Source: Chloroflexota bacterium
Lineage (GTDB): Bacteria > Chloroflexota > Ktedonobacteria > Ktedonobacterales > Ktedonobacteraceae
Length of the DNA stretch: 18,445 nucleotides
Direction of reading: 5' to 3'
Assembly: GCA_027316975.1 (NCBI GenBank)
Contig: DAHVFL010000028.1
Coordinates: forward strand, 1 to 18,445
Shown here: piece after piece, positions 1 to 8,327 of the stretch
Numbering within the stretch: position 1 is the first letter of the stretch
Layout of the letters: each line of letters starts with the position of its first letter
The notes under the pieces: model-generated
The model's database searches: none
Told to the model about the DNA's origin: nothing
The model's input: the letters and a program-made list of their open reading frames with translations, nothing else
Program-made: the position numbers and the translations under genes

Positions 1-25
1 CCCGAATAGTTACCTTCGTCAGGGT

Positions 26-1102
26 TTGAGTAAAATCGCGCTAGGAATCCGTCGGAACCGCATCCAGATAGGAAAGTTGGACCAACCTTTTTCTTTCATG
101 GACTACGAGTTTTATGAAGGAGGGAGAACGTATAAACGGAAAAAGATCATTCTTGCCGCGAGAGGTTGTACCGCAGCAACTTGCACAATGTGCCCCATAC
201 CAAACGAGGCATACTATGGACTCAATCTCAATTTTACTCCCGATGATTTTCTCCGGCAGTTTTACGCAGCGTTTGCAACCGGATCGATTGACTCTTACCA
301 GCTCATCAGTGTGTATAACAGTGGAAACTGGTTCGCTAATCGAGAAATTCCACCTGCGGCCCGCCAGGCAATCTATCAGGCAATCGCACGTTCCCGTTGT
401 GAAGGTATCATGGTTGAGTCACTGCCCCAATTTGTTACCCCACAGGCAATTGCCGAAGCGAAAGAATACCTGGGCGAGAAGCGTTTGATCGTTGGCATGG
501 GATTGCAATCAGGCGATGACTTTATCAGAAACGTCTGCATCAACACAACGTGTACGAAGGAACAGTTCGAGCGAGCATCTCATCGCCTGTGGGAGAATGG
601 CTACACCGCCAAGGTCTACTTGATGATCAAACCAGCATTTCTTACTGAAAGAGAAGCCATTACGGAAACGGTTCAATCCATTCAGTATGTTGCCGCTCTT
701 GGGTACGAGGACGTATCCATCTGCCCTACACGTATCGCTCCCTATACTGTTGTTGCAGAGCTGGCAAAACGGGGAATGTATGCGCCCCCTTCTCTCTGGA
801 CTACTATTGATGTTCTTAACGAAGTGGGGAGCGAGAGCCTTGCCCGAGCGCGAGTAGCATGCCTGGATGTCGATGGGAAAGACAGCGATACAGTTTATCC
901 TCAGAATTGCCCAATTTGTACGCCTGTCATTCTGGATGCTTTAAAAACCTTCAATATGACACGAGATCTCTCCATCGTCAACTCGTTAGACTGCTCGTGC
1001 AGACAAAAACATCTTGCAGACCTTGCGTTTCTCGACGAACGACCTCTGCACGAACGTATCGTGGCATTTCTTGATTTGTATTCTACAGAAGCGGCGGCTT
1101 GA
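26..1102 (+). CDS. Radical SAM protein resembling archaeosine-type RaSEA (TIGR01210-like), probably 5'-truncated by the window edge
   Basis: The protein has a radical SAM cysteine cluster at C48, C53 and C56, with CX4CX2C spacing rather than the canonical CX3CX2C. A segment with GLQSGDD near 160 is followed by an I-N-x-x-x-T stretch, and a KPAFLT segment lies near 203. The C-terminal cysteine pairs C295/C298 (NCPIC) and C323/C325 (DCSC) match what I recall of the RaSEA/TIGR01210 family. Archaeal RaSEA acts with ArcS to make the tRNA base archaeosine; the role of bacterial relatives is not clear to me, so a tRNA or other substrate is inference. The first in-window start is TTG at 26 with no good Shine-Dalgarno. 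The frame stays open to base 2, so the real start is probably outside the window. The stop is 25 bases before the next gene on the same strand, suggesting one transcript. Confidence 0.72.
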   Translation: MSKIALGIRRNRIQIGKLDQPFSFMDYEFYEGGRTYKRKKIILAARGCTAATCTMCPIPNEAYYGLNLNFTPDDFLRQFYAAFATGSIDSYQLISVYNSGNWFANREIPPAARQAIYQAIARSRCEGIMVESLPQFVTPQAIAEAKEYLGEKRLIVGMGLQSGDDFIRNVCINTTCTKEQFERASHRLWENGYTAKVYLMIKPAFLTEREAITETVQSIQYVAALGYEDVSICPTRIAPYTVVAELAKRGMYAPPSLWTTIDVLNEVGSESLARARVACLDVDGKDSDTVYPQNCPICTPVILDALKTFNMTRDLSIVNSLDCSCRQKHLADLAFLDERPLHERIVAFLDLYSTEAAA

Positions 1103-1127
1103 AGATTACCTACGGTGAAAAAAGAGC

Positions 1128-2423
1128 ATGAATCTTGTTGATTGGTTCTTCTACGCGCTCATTGGAGTGCATCTTTCCATCAGCTTCTGGCAGTTTATGA
1201 AGCTCTCATCTTCTCTCAACTGGATAAGCCAGAAGAAGCAGCACTTCATACCCAAAGATACACCGATGAATAGGATTTATATCCTCATACCGGTGTATCA
1301 AGAGGCGTCGGTGATAAAAGCAAGCGTTGAGTACTTCGACAAACTGGCCCAGTTCCCGAACGTGCTCATTTATTATGTCACTACTGAAAAAGAGGGGAGC
1401 AATAGCGACACCATTGCAGCCCTCAAGCAAATGGCGGAGAGATATAAATTTTCGCATCTCCATTATCCTGAAACGGAGGGATTTAAAGCACATCAACTGA
1501 ATTGGGCCATAGAGCAAATTCTCGCTTCACAGGACAGAGCGGATTCCCAGACAACGTACTTCGGCATTTACGATGTAGATTCTCGGCCAGAGATCGAAGT
1601 GATCAAGATCATACTTTATGGTAGAGATCCCATCTACCAGCAACCCTCAATTTACCTGGAGAACTATACGCGCATAGGGTCAATTCAACAGATTGGAGCT
1701 TTGTTTCAAACAAAATGGGAGCTCTGCGGCAATATTCCCATATTTCGAGAATATCAACGGAGCTTCCAGCAAAAACGACCCGTCACTTCTCTTCCTCACT
1801 GTACAGGTCATGGGCTTTTTATTCGAGCAGATGTACTCAATAAAGCAGGTCTCCTTGATACTCGCACCCTTGCGGAGGACTTAGAATTTGGATATCGAGC
1901 CGCCTTTAGAGAAATACCCATCACATTGTTACACGAAATAGACTATACGCAATACGCCCCAACTTTTCCCTCTGCTGTTCGCCAAGCAAGCAGGTGGTTT
2001 CATGGTGAAATGAATCTTTATCGCTATTATGCGAGGGAGAAGAGGCGCAGTAATGAGAAGAAGTTAGGAGGCTGGTTCTTTAAGTGGCTTGTCCTCAAGC
2101 GATACGGTACTACCCTGAAATGGGCTTTTGGAGCGCCTCTCATCAGCCTCATTTTGCTGGTACTCGTTATCAGAAACCCTATCAATATCGCGCTCGTTTT
2201 CCTTTCAGCACTCCTGTATATTTATCTCCCTTTCAAATCCATTCGCAACTGCACTCTTTGGAACGATTACACAGGAAAAAAGCAGGACCTTTTAGCGCTC
2301 ACTCTTTTCGGCTGCGTAGTACCACTGCTTAATACCTGCGGTCCTTTTCACTATTTTCTCTCCGTTCTTAGCAATAGAATCCGGGGCCGATCAGCAACGT
2401 TTGTAAGAACTCCTAAAAATTAG
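1128..2423 (+). CDS. Membrane-anchored family 2 glycosyltransferase
   Basis: This is a GT-A fold glycosyltransferase of the GT2 type that uses a nucleotide sugar. An N-terminal hydrophobic segment lies at about residues 5-23. The nucleotide-binding opening is RIYILIPVYQEA at 49-60. The metal-binding DxD is D149-V-D151, the acceptor-site ED is E250-D251, and a QxxRW motif (Q286, R289, W290) follows. Hydrophobic stretches at roughly 335-350, 352-370 and 388-412 make a membrane-embedded C-terminus. QxxRW plus C-terminal membrane helices is typical of processive cellulose/hyaluronan-synthase-like enzymes, but processivity and product are not shown by the sequence. It lies 25 bases after the radical SAM gene, so the two are probably co-transcribed. 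The Shine-Dalgarno is weak (A-rich, GAAAAAAGAG before the ATG). Confidence 0.85.
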   Translation: MNLVDWFFYALIGVHLSISFWQFMKLSSSLNWISQKKQHFIPKDTPMNRIYILIPVYQEASVIKASVEYFDKLAQFPNVLIYYVTTEKEGSNSDTIAALKQMAERYKFSHLHYPETEGFKAHQLNWAIEQILASQDRADSQTTYFGIYDVDSRPEIEVIKIILYGRDPIYQQPSIYLENYTRIGSIQQIGALFQTKWELCGNIPIFREYQRSFQQKRPVTSLPHCTGHGLFIRADVLNKAGLLDTRTLAEDLEFGYRAAFREIPITLLHEIDYTQYAPTFPSAVRQASRWFHGEMNLYRYYAREKRRSNEKKLGGWFFKWLVLKRYGTTLKWAFGAPLISLILLVLVIRNPINIALVFLSALLYIYLPFKSIRNCTLWNDYTGKKQDLLALTLFGCVVPLLNTCGPFHYFLSVLSNRIRGRSATFVRTPKN

Positions 2424-2499
2424 GTGAACCTGTTCGCTCAGCTCTGACCTCCCAGGTCCAGACCTCATTCACTATCCGTGCTAAAGGACATTTTCTTTG

Positions 2500-3387
2500 T
2501 TAGAAGTAGGGAATGCGAAATTTAATGGCTCCGTAGAGATTGCCGCAGATAATAGCCACGTATTTCACGAACTCGATATACAAATCGCGCTTCTTTACTC
2601 GACGAGGCTTGCCAAACAACTTTCGAACAAGCATTGCAGGCATCACGGAAAACAACAGCCCACTCAAACCTGAAAAAGGATAGGTATTCGCGAAAAACCC
2701 CGGGTTATGACGATGGTTCTTGAAAAGGAGCACGTGCCAGACTGCATAGGTAAAGTACTGCTTGAAATAGCCCCTGACGGTTTCTCGATCTGTGTGATAG
2801 ACAATGGCGTCCGGAGTAGTGACGATCGTAAAGCCTGCCGCCTGGACTCGCCAGGCCAGGTCTACATCCCCGCCTGATTGAAACTCCGCATCAAACCCCT
2901 GGAGTGAACGCAGAATAGACATGCGGTACGCGGCATTAGCCGTAACGATATAGGGGGCATCATGAAAAGGGAGATATTGAGGTGTAAGTTGTTGCTCTGC
3001 CAGGTCTTCACTATGGACTTGTACCCATGTTTGTGGTTCAGATTTCAGGATCCTCCCCCCAATACCACCAACATGCGGGTCCTCGAACCCCTTTATAAGT
3101 TCGCTCAACCAATGGGGATCAGCAACACAATCCGCGTCGATAAATGCAGCGACATCGCCTGTAGCTATCTCTAACCCTTTATTTCTTGCAAAGTAAGAGC
3201 CTTTTCTGTCCTCTCGTACATATTTTACGTTGAAGCGCTGAATAATTTCCGAAGTCGTGTGATTGCTATTATTGTCAATAACAATGACCTCGTACAAATC
3301 TCCTGGGTAGTCCTGTGCTAACACTGACAAGATGCAGGTCTCTATGCGAGGATCATTAAAAACAGGAATGATTACCGATACTATCAC
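2500..3387 (-). CDS. Family 2 glycosyltransferase, GTG start overlapping the upstream regulator
   Basis: This is a GT2 enzyme that should transfer a sugar from a nucleotide donor. It begins with VSVIIPVFND (residues 3-12), has IDNNS near 37-41, the DxD motif D84-A-D86 inside AAFIDADC, and GGDVDLAWR at 172-180 as the acceptor/catalytic region. Weakly hydrophobic C-terminal stretches near 238-256 and 272-288 suggest membrane association. At 295 residues it is a normal length for a single-domain GT2. The start is GTG at 3387, and GTGA overlaps the TGA stop of the regulator. An AAGGT Shine-Dalgarno lies six bases upstream, inside the regulator's last codons. Translation is therefore probably coupled to that of the regulator. 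The donor sugar and acceptor cannot be read from the sequence. It converges on the other GT2 gene with about 76 bases between the stops. Confidence 0.86.
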   Translation of the reverse strand: MIVSVIIPVFNDPRIETCILSVLAQDYPGDLYEVIVIDNNSNHTTSEIIQRFNVKYVREDRKGSYFARNKGLEIATGDVAAFIDADCVADPHWLSELIKGFEDPHVGGIGGRILKSEPQTWVQVHSEDLAEQQLTPQYLPFHDAPYIVTANAAYRMSILRSLQGFDAEFQSGGDVDLAWRVQAAGFTIVTTPDAIVYHTDRETVRGYFKQYFTYAVWHVLLFKNHRHNPGFFANTYPFSGLSGLLFSVMPAMLVRKLFGKPRRVKKRDLYIEFVKYVAIICGNLYGAIKFRIPYF

Positions 3388-5405
3388 TTCTGCACCTTCT
3401 CTGTCCGCACTATCGCATCATATTCAATCACGTTGTTCAAAGGATGCTCGCTAACTTTATCTCTCTCATATATCTGATTGACCAGCTCTCGAAGATGGTA
3501 ATTCATAATTTGGAAGGCCATCTCTCTCTTATACCTGCCTAAACCATCAAATCGACAGATACCCACCTGCAATGCCACATCGATTTCGATCCTCTTCCAC
3601 CTGAATATATCGCCCGCTTCTTTCTGCCAGAGCCTTCGGATTTTCTCAAGAAAGATCAGCAGATAATCCTTTGGTATGTTGACGGTTGCAAAAAGCAAAT
3701 GCTCTCCAACGGACGTATCAAAGAGCATCAACTGCTTATTGGCCTCCAACTCCTTTGCAATCGGGTCATTCTGGATCAATTCGACAATACGTTCCCGCGT
3801 TCTGCGGACAATATCGATGACCAGTTCGAAGCCCTGATATTCCGATGCAAGGTCACTTTCCCTGAAAATATCAATCACGACCACGTTCACGTCGTCATCA
3901 GGGGTGATTGGCAGTTCTTCCATCCAGTCACAGACCCTTTCAGTAAACCTGGTATAATTCAACCCTCCGGTGTGATACACATCCAACCACCAGGAAACGG
4001 TCTCTTCACTCGCATAAGCAAGCTTTGATCTCTCAGCTTTTTGAGCGGAGGCCTCGGTGAGGTTTATGTATTCGGCAGCTATTTCAGCGATGCAGATCAA
4101 ATAGCGCAACAGGTCTGCGTCAGTCAGTCCATCTCTCTCGACCAGAAAATCGAAGCGCACATTCTCAATACCCATAACACCTACAACATTATCGAGTGCG
4201 ATGAGGGGAAAACACACAACCGAACCGTATTCTCTTTTGTGGAGCAGATGGGTGGCCGCTGCATCCCTGGCGAGTGCCAGACTGGCCGATTTTATAATAT
4301 ACCGTATCCACCACGGAAGTTCTTGACTGGCTAAAACCTGTGGGAGGTAACCCATCTCCACATTTCCACGGCTCTCCAGAATCATTAATTGCCCCGTTGG
4401 CACAAATTGCCCAATATATGAGTATGAATCGGAGAAGTAGGGTTTAATACATGTTTCGAGTAAAAGGGACAATCCCTGTGAGACGGATTGCCGACCAAGG
4501 ATACCCCTGGAAAAGACAGAAGTCGATAAATGTGTCGGTCGTGAGGCTCCTTGCAGAACATTTGAGAGACTTTGCATCAACATGCCCGTAAGCTTTTTCT
4601 TGAGTTCGTTCACGTTTTGCGCGCTTATCCGCAATTGGTTGACCGCTGTGTGCTTTTCGAGCGGTTCCCATAGGATGACGGTGGAGAAAGGCTCACCAGG
4701 ATCAGAGAAATGGCTGGTATCAAAAACGAGCTTCTTTGTTGAGGTAGGAAGATACCAGCTCTGGTGCGATAAGATAATACTAAGGTTCCCGAAGATGGTA
4801 TCGGGGTCGACATACAGGTCTTTGCGTTCTTCTTCAACAACAGAAGACCAGACGACCAGGGAGCCTGCCAGGTCGATTGGCCGACCTCCGGTAGAATTTT
4901 GAAGGAATGAAGATTTCCATGCCTCGTCCTGGGGCCCAAATATGACGCCCATTATTACCGCATCGGCCTTTTTGCCACGCCCGAGCGCCGCTTCTTGCCA
5001 CATTGAAAGGATGAGAGCCACTAAACGCGAAACGAGTATATCATAACCCGAAGATGTTTGTTCATGCTCCACTACCTGTTTCAATGTGATTCGTCCCAGC
5101 TCGTTCAGTATTTCCTCTTGATGCTGACCCAGGTAATCCGCAATCTCGGAGGGTCGTAAATCTCCTAACTTTTGAGCAATCCACCAGAGCAACTTCACAT
5201 CCTGCTTCGTATAGACCCTGTTACGTTCTTTCGGTCCTCTTTTCCCTACATTAGCTCCGGGAAGACTCTCGAGGTATCGTATCTGGCTCTCAGAAAATCC
5301 TGACAACTCTGCTGCTTTTGTAATACTTACACAGAATTCATTCTCGTCGAATTCGGGCAAATCTTCTGCTCTTATTGACTTGATAAGATTTTTTTCCTGT
5401 ACCAC
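3384..5405 (-). CDS. MerR-type HTH regulator with GAF-like sensor and degenerate GGDEF-like C-terminal domain
   Basis: Residues about 26-92 form a MerR-like winged HTH (ITKAAELSGFSESQIRYLES, then a basic wing and RVYTKQDVKLLWWIAQKL). Residues about 120-290 are an unassigned middle domain. Residues about 300-450 read as a GAF-like sensor (VVCFPLIALDNVVGVMGIEN near 396-415). Residues about 505-645 follow the order of strands and helices of a GGDEF domain: VVVIDIF near 508, SVGEHLLFA where GGDEF would sit (about 565-573), and IDVALQVGIC near 608. The catalytic GGDEF signature is not intact, so an active diguanylate cyclase is unlikely; it may sense a nucleotide or serve only as a scaffold. The start is GTG at 5405 with AAGGAAGG about ten bases upstream. 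The stop overlaps the downstream glycosyltransferase start, which makes a glycan-related role plausible but unproven. The GGDEF-like call is by eye only. Confidence 0.7.
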   Translation of the reverse strand: MVQEKNLIKSIRAEDLPEFDENEFCVSITKAAELSGFSESQIRYLESLPGANVGKRGPKERNRVYTKQDVKLLWWIAQKLGDLRPSEIADYLGQHQEEILNELGRITLKQVVEHEQTSSGYDILVSRLVALILSMWQEAALGRGKKADAVIMGVIFGPQDEAWKSSFLQNSTGGRPIDLAGSLVVWSSVVEEERKDLYVDPDTIFGNLSIILSHQSWYLPTSTKKLVFDTSHFSDPGEPFSTVILWEPLEKHTAVNQLRISAQNVNELKKKLTGMLMQSLSNVLQGASRPTHLSTSVFSRGILGRQSVSQGLSLLLETCIKPYFSDSYSYIGQFVPTGQLMILESRGNVEMGYLPQVLASQELPWWIRYIIKSASLALARDAAATHLLHKREYGSVVCFPLIALDNVVGVMGIENVRFDFLVERDGLTDADLLRYLICIAEIAAEYINLTEASAQKAERSKLAYASEETVSWWLDVYHTGGLNYTRFTERVCDWMEELPITPDDDVNVVVIDIFRESDLASEYQGFELVIDIVRRTRERIVELIQNDPIAKELEANKQLMLFDTSVGEHLLFATVNIPKDYLLIFLEKIRRLWQKEAGDIFRWKRIEIDVALQVGICRFDGLGRYKREMAFQIMNYHLRELVNQIYERDKVSEHPLNNVIEYDAIVRTEKVQK

Positions 5406-5983
5406 TGAATTTCTGCCTTCCTTGGTCGAATTGTCGCGAAAAGAGCATAACTTTTTAAGAGATCATATCATAAGAAGCTTGAGAACACAAGTGATTTTTC
5501 AGTCTATACAATGGAGAAGAGAGGATTGTTCTCTATTTTCTATTTCAACTACAAATCACGACGCTTGTGGAAAGGACAAGGAGTCTTAGTAGCCGAATCA
5601 GCCTCAGTGCAGTTGTTGCCTGCGATGATCAGTTTCGTTGTATCTACTTTATTAGCCTTTCACGCATATATCCGCTTTCTGTATGTGGTTTCCCGAATGA
5701 ATAGGAATCATATCGTCTACATGCTTATGTATATTATCTAAGAAAATAAGAGAAGAAGATTTGTATGATTCATTATTTTAACTATAATTTTGAACAAGCA
5801 TACACTTAATTTCAAAATTAAACGATTGACTTTGTGCTAATTGATGATTAAAATTGAGATACATGAAAAAAACTTAGACTCAGCACAAAATTACACATTT
5901 TATTTGAAAATCGTCTCCTGGATTTGTGGATGTCGTTAATTGACCGATTAGCTGTTTGACACCCTCGCTGGAAACATCTGGTT
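5406..5983. other. AT-rich intergenic spacer without a convincing gene
   Basis: These 578 bases are strongly AT-rich, most clearly at 5700-5940. Short open frames here (for example 5511-5741, 76 residues with some hydrophobic character) have no Shine-Dalgarno and overlap each other, so I do not call them genes. The spacer should carry the leftward promoter of the MerR-type regulator, although I could not place it with confidence. It also contains a rightward promoter-like site at 5826-5854. Confidence 0.6.
5826..5854 (+). promoter_or_regulatory. Sigma70-like promoter (TTGACT, 17 bases, TAAAAT)
   Basis: A TTGACT -35 box at 5826-5831 is followed after exactly 17 bases by TAAAAT at 5849-5854; each hexamer is one base from consensus. 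Transcription would begin near 5861 and run toward the FMN-reductase remnant and the sigma-factor gene. The surrounding AT-rich sequence raises the chance of a coincidental match. Confidence 0.45.
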
Positions 5984-6023
5984 TTGACGGCGAGGAAAAG
6001 TAATGTAGACCGCTCATCAGCAT

Positions 6024-6286
6024 GTCAGGAGAAACGTGTTGCTTTGATTAGCAACGGGGCGGTATACAGCAACGCTGAATCCTGTGATCAGTTACGCGTT
6101 ATTGCTCGCGGTCTGCAAGCGGTTGCGGTACCTACTCAGGTCATGACGGTGGATTCTGATTTTGAATACTCTCAGAGTCGCTTTGTCATGGTAAATCCAC
6201 TCAACCATGATCGTTTCGTGCATTTAGCAGAAGAATTGATAGCGTACTCAATTTCATTGCGCCAATTGCGCTTAAAGAGGTCTTAA
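6024..6286 (+). pseudogene. C-terminal remnant of an NADPH-dependent FMN reductase
   Basis: The open frame from a TTG at 5984 reads KRVALISNGAVYSNAESCDQ, then LRVIARGLQAVAVPTQVM and a late NPLNHDRFVHLAEELI. As I know the family, this matches the C-terminal half of NADPH-dependent FMN reductases (KxVALISNGG, QLRxxLRxL, then a Vxxxxxx-F region). A full protein is about 180 residues; the N-terminal half with the flavin phosphate-binding loop is missing. Upstream sequence in the AT-rich spacer shows nothing that would supply it. I therefore read it as a decayed gene rather than an active reductase. A small expressed protein from TTG 5984 cannot be excluded, but it has no clear Shine-Dalgarno. Confidence 0.6.
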
Positions 6287-6342
6287 CCTCGCTGGATAGA
6301 ACACATTGTAGTGAGTTAGATGTAAAACGGTTCGAGCACATG

Positions 6343-6348
6343 AAGGAG
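6343..6348 (+). promoter_or_regulatory. Ribosome binding site that fixes the sigma-factor start downstream of the first ATG
   Basis: AAGGAG sits six bases before the ATG at 6355 and three before the ATG at 6352. The longest open frame begins at the ATG at 6340, which lies ahead of this site and has no Shine-Dalgarno of its own. The true start is therefore probably 6355. Confidence 0.7.
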
Positions 6349-6354
6349 CAAATG

Positions 6355-7017
6355 ATGACCATTTCGACCCTGCCTGGCACTTCTCCCTTTAATAGCGATT
6401 ATGACGCACATGAGATCGATGAGATCCTGAGGCAAAATGAGGACTATATCGTCACCCTGGCGCGAGACAAAGTACCCCGCCACATTGCATCTCCAGAACT
6501 CTTAGACTTAGAAATCCAGGAACTCGCTCAGAGGTCTCGCATAAAGCTCTGGAAAACGCTTCAAAAAAACCACATTACCTACATTAAGGCTTATATCAGG
6601 CGCATCGTTCATTCTGTGTCAATGGACATGATACGCGGATTCAAGCCAGATCTCCCGCTCCCTTTAGATGAAGAGGGCGAACTCTTTCAAGGAAATGTGC
6701 TTGTGGCTCTCGGCGAGGGAATGCAGGATCCATTGTACGAACTCGAACAAAAAGAGCGGGTTGCAGAATATATCGCGCAGGTCGTTGATGTGCTGCGTTT
6801 ACTTCCACCCTGCCAGCGACGGGTCATGATTTGTTCGCTCAAAGATCAACTTGACGATGTTTTGACACTTGCTCAGGCTTTTAAGAATTTTGAGATAAAT
6901 ATTGAGGCTGTGAGGTGGCCTTCGAAGAAAAAAGAAGCGCAAAATCTTCGAGCCTCGCTTTCAGTGACACGGAAGAAGCTGCGCGCCAGAATGACGGAAT
7001 TTGAGACTGTAGAGTAA
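6355..7017 (+). CDS. Diverged ECF-like RNA polymerase sigma factor
   Basis: This would be a dissociable RNA polymerase subunit directing transcription of a small regulon. Numbered from the ATG at 6355 (220 residues), a region 2-like segment at about 58-97 reads AQRSRIKLWKTLQKNH then YIKAYIRRIVHSVSMDMIRG, which is the A-x-x-R-x-x-R pattern of sigma region 2. A region 4-like segment at about 145-215 begins LRLLPPCQRRVMI and ends in a basic helix (SVTRKKLRARM). Between them is an unusually long acidic linker, and the region 4 HTH is weak, with an insertion of about 25 residues (FKNFEINIEAVRWPSKKKEA). No anti-sigma factor is adjacent. The stop at 7017 is five bases from the stop of the convergent glycosyltransferase. 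The target promoter is unknown. Confidence 0.62.
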   Translation: MTISTLPGTSPFNSDYDAHEIDEILRQNEDYIVTLARDKVPRHIASPELLDLEIQELAQRSRIKLWKTLQKNHITYIKAYIRRIVHSVSMDMIRGFKPDLPLPLDEEGELFQGNVLVALGEGMQDPLYELEQKERVAEYIAQVVDVLRLLPPCQRRVMICSLKDQLDDVLTLAQAFKNFEINIEAVRWPSKKKEAQNLRASLSVTRKKLRARMTEFETVE

Positions 7018-7022
7018 GGTAC

Positions 7023-8327
7023 CTATTCGTCGGCAAGCTGTCCCTTATCAAGTGCCAAATCCCCCTGGATGGACTTGCGCGAATGTGAAGAGCGATCCGC
7101 CGCGTTACGCGCGAAACCGGCCAGTTTGCGAGCCGCGGGCAGACCGCGCTTGCGTTGCCGGACATCCTCGAACTCTGTGATAAGACGCTGGTACAGCGTT
7201 TCCCATTGATCGAGAATGATGGTGCTGTCGTGTTCGGCTACAATTTCCAGGCTGCGCGCACCCATGCTTTTGCGAATCTGGGAGTTTCTCAGCAGGATAT
7301 CGAGATACTGGGCCATTTCATCACTACTGCCCGGCGAGAAGAGAAAGCCGTTCTCCTCGTGATGCACCAGTTCGGGCAGGGCGTAAGCGTTGGCAGCCAC
7401 AACGGGCAAGCCAACCGCCATAGCTTCCATAGTAGCCAGGCTCTGTAGATCTGCCTCAGATGGAATGGCGAAGATGTCGGCCAGGCGATAGAGCGAGATC
7501 AGGTCGTCATCACTGACGAAGCCCGAAAAAGTGACTCTATCCTGCAAATTGAGCGCGTCCACCTGCGTTCGCAGCCCGGTTTCCGCCGGGCCAGTACTGG
7601 TAATCACGATGTGCGCCTGTTCGTGAAGCTTCGCCACCGCGTCGATCAGCACATCGATACGCTTTTCATGACTCAAGCGGTTGACAGACAGGATAATCGG
7701 GCGATCCGCCGGCAGTTGGAAACGCTGGCGGGCCTCCTCATTCTGCTGGCCGGGCTGGTAGCGCGCGAGGTCAATACCATTGGAAATGGCTCTTGCCGGA
7801 GCGCGCAGTCCATGCTCGTAGAGCAAATTGAGCGCCGTAACGGTGGGGGCCGTCACGTACTCGCAGCGGTTGCAGAAATGCACCAGGTAGCTATACCAGA
7901 CGTTCTGGAACGACTTCCCCAGAATAGGATCGAAGCCGATTGAGCGTCCAATATTGGCAGGCATATAGTGGTTGGTGGCGATGACCGGCTTGCGCTGACC
8001 GCCTCCCAGAATTTGCGCGATATTGCCCATTACCACCGGCGAATGGATGTGGATGATCTCCGGATCATACTGCTTCAAAAGGCGGCGGAATGGCAGGAAT
8101 GGCAAGAATGGTATGCGCAGTTCCACGTAGGTCGGCCATTCAAACGAAGAGTAGCGGTAAATATGCACCTTATCCTCGATGCGATGGACATCGCGCGTTC
8201 CATAACTCGGCGCGACTACCACTACATCGTGTCCGCGCCGGGCAAAATTCGTCGCAAGGTCTCGCGTCACCTTTGGAACACCTCCAACCATCGGGGGGTA
8301 TTGATCGGTGACGATCATGATACGCAT
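7023..8327 (-). CDS. Family 4 (GT-B) glycosyltransferase
   Basis: This is a retaining GT-B transferase that uses a nucleotide sugar, probably cytoplasmic or peripheral at the membrane. The N-terminal motif MRIMIVTDQYPPMVGGVPK is the classic GT4 opening with the glycine-rich donor loop. IIHIHSPVVMG near residue 95, a SNGID segment, and SVNRLSHEKR (start of the C-terminal Rossmann domain) follow. The usual EX7E motif reads DLQSLATME here, so the first Glu is Asp, followed by AMAVGLPVVAA. The last ~45 residues are a basic, low-order tail. The open frame extends to 8582 on paper, but residues before MRIMIV are repeat-derived. I start at 8327, giving 434 residues, normal for PimB- or diacylglycerol-glucosyltransferase-like enzymes. 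Which glycolipid or glycan it builds is not determinable. Confidence 0.85.
   Translation of the reverse strand: MRIMIVTDQYPPMVGGVPKVTRDLATNFARRGHDVVVVAPSYGTRDVHRIEDKVHIYRYSSFEWPTYVELRIPFLPFLPFRRLLKQYDPEIIHIHSPVVMGNIAQILGGGQRKPVIATNHYMPANIGRSIGFDPILGKSFQNVWYSYLVHFCNRCEYVTAPTVTALNLLYEHGLRAPARAISNGIDLARYQPGQQNEEARQRFQLPADRPIILSVNRLSHEKRIDVLIDAVAKLHEQAHIVITSTGPAETGLRTQVDALNLQDRVTFSGFVSDDDLISLYRLADIFAIPSEADLQSLATMEAMAVGLPVVAANAYALPELVHHEENGFLFSPGSSDEMAQYLDILLRNSQIRKSMGARSLEIVAEHDSTIILDQWETLYQRLITEFEDVRQRKRGLPAARKLAGFARNAADRSSHSRKSIQGDLALDKGQLADE

Noticed and set aside
2424..2499. Terminator between the two convergent GT2 genes
   Set aside because: Only a five-pair stem (GACCT-CCC-AGGTC) is visible with no T run, too weak to call.
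5511..5741. 76-residue possible membrane peptide in the AT-rich spacer
   Set aside because: No Shine-Dalgarno, overlapping frames and an AT-rich context that yields hydrophobic codons by chance.
5863..5877. Tiny ATG-to-stop frame (MKKT) right after the promoter at 5826-5854
   Set aside because: It resembles a leader peptide by position only; four codons without a Shine-Dalgarno cannot be supported.
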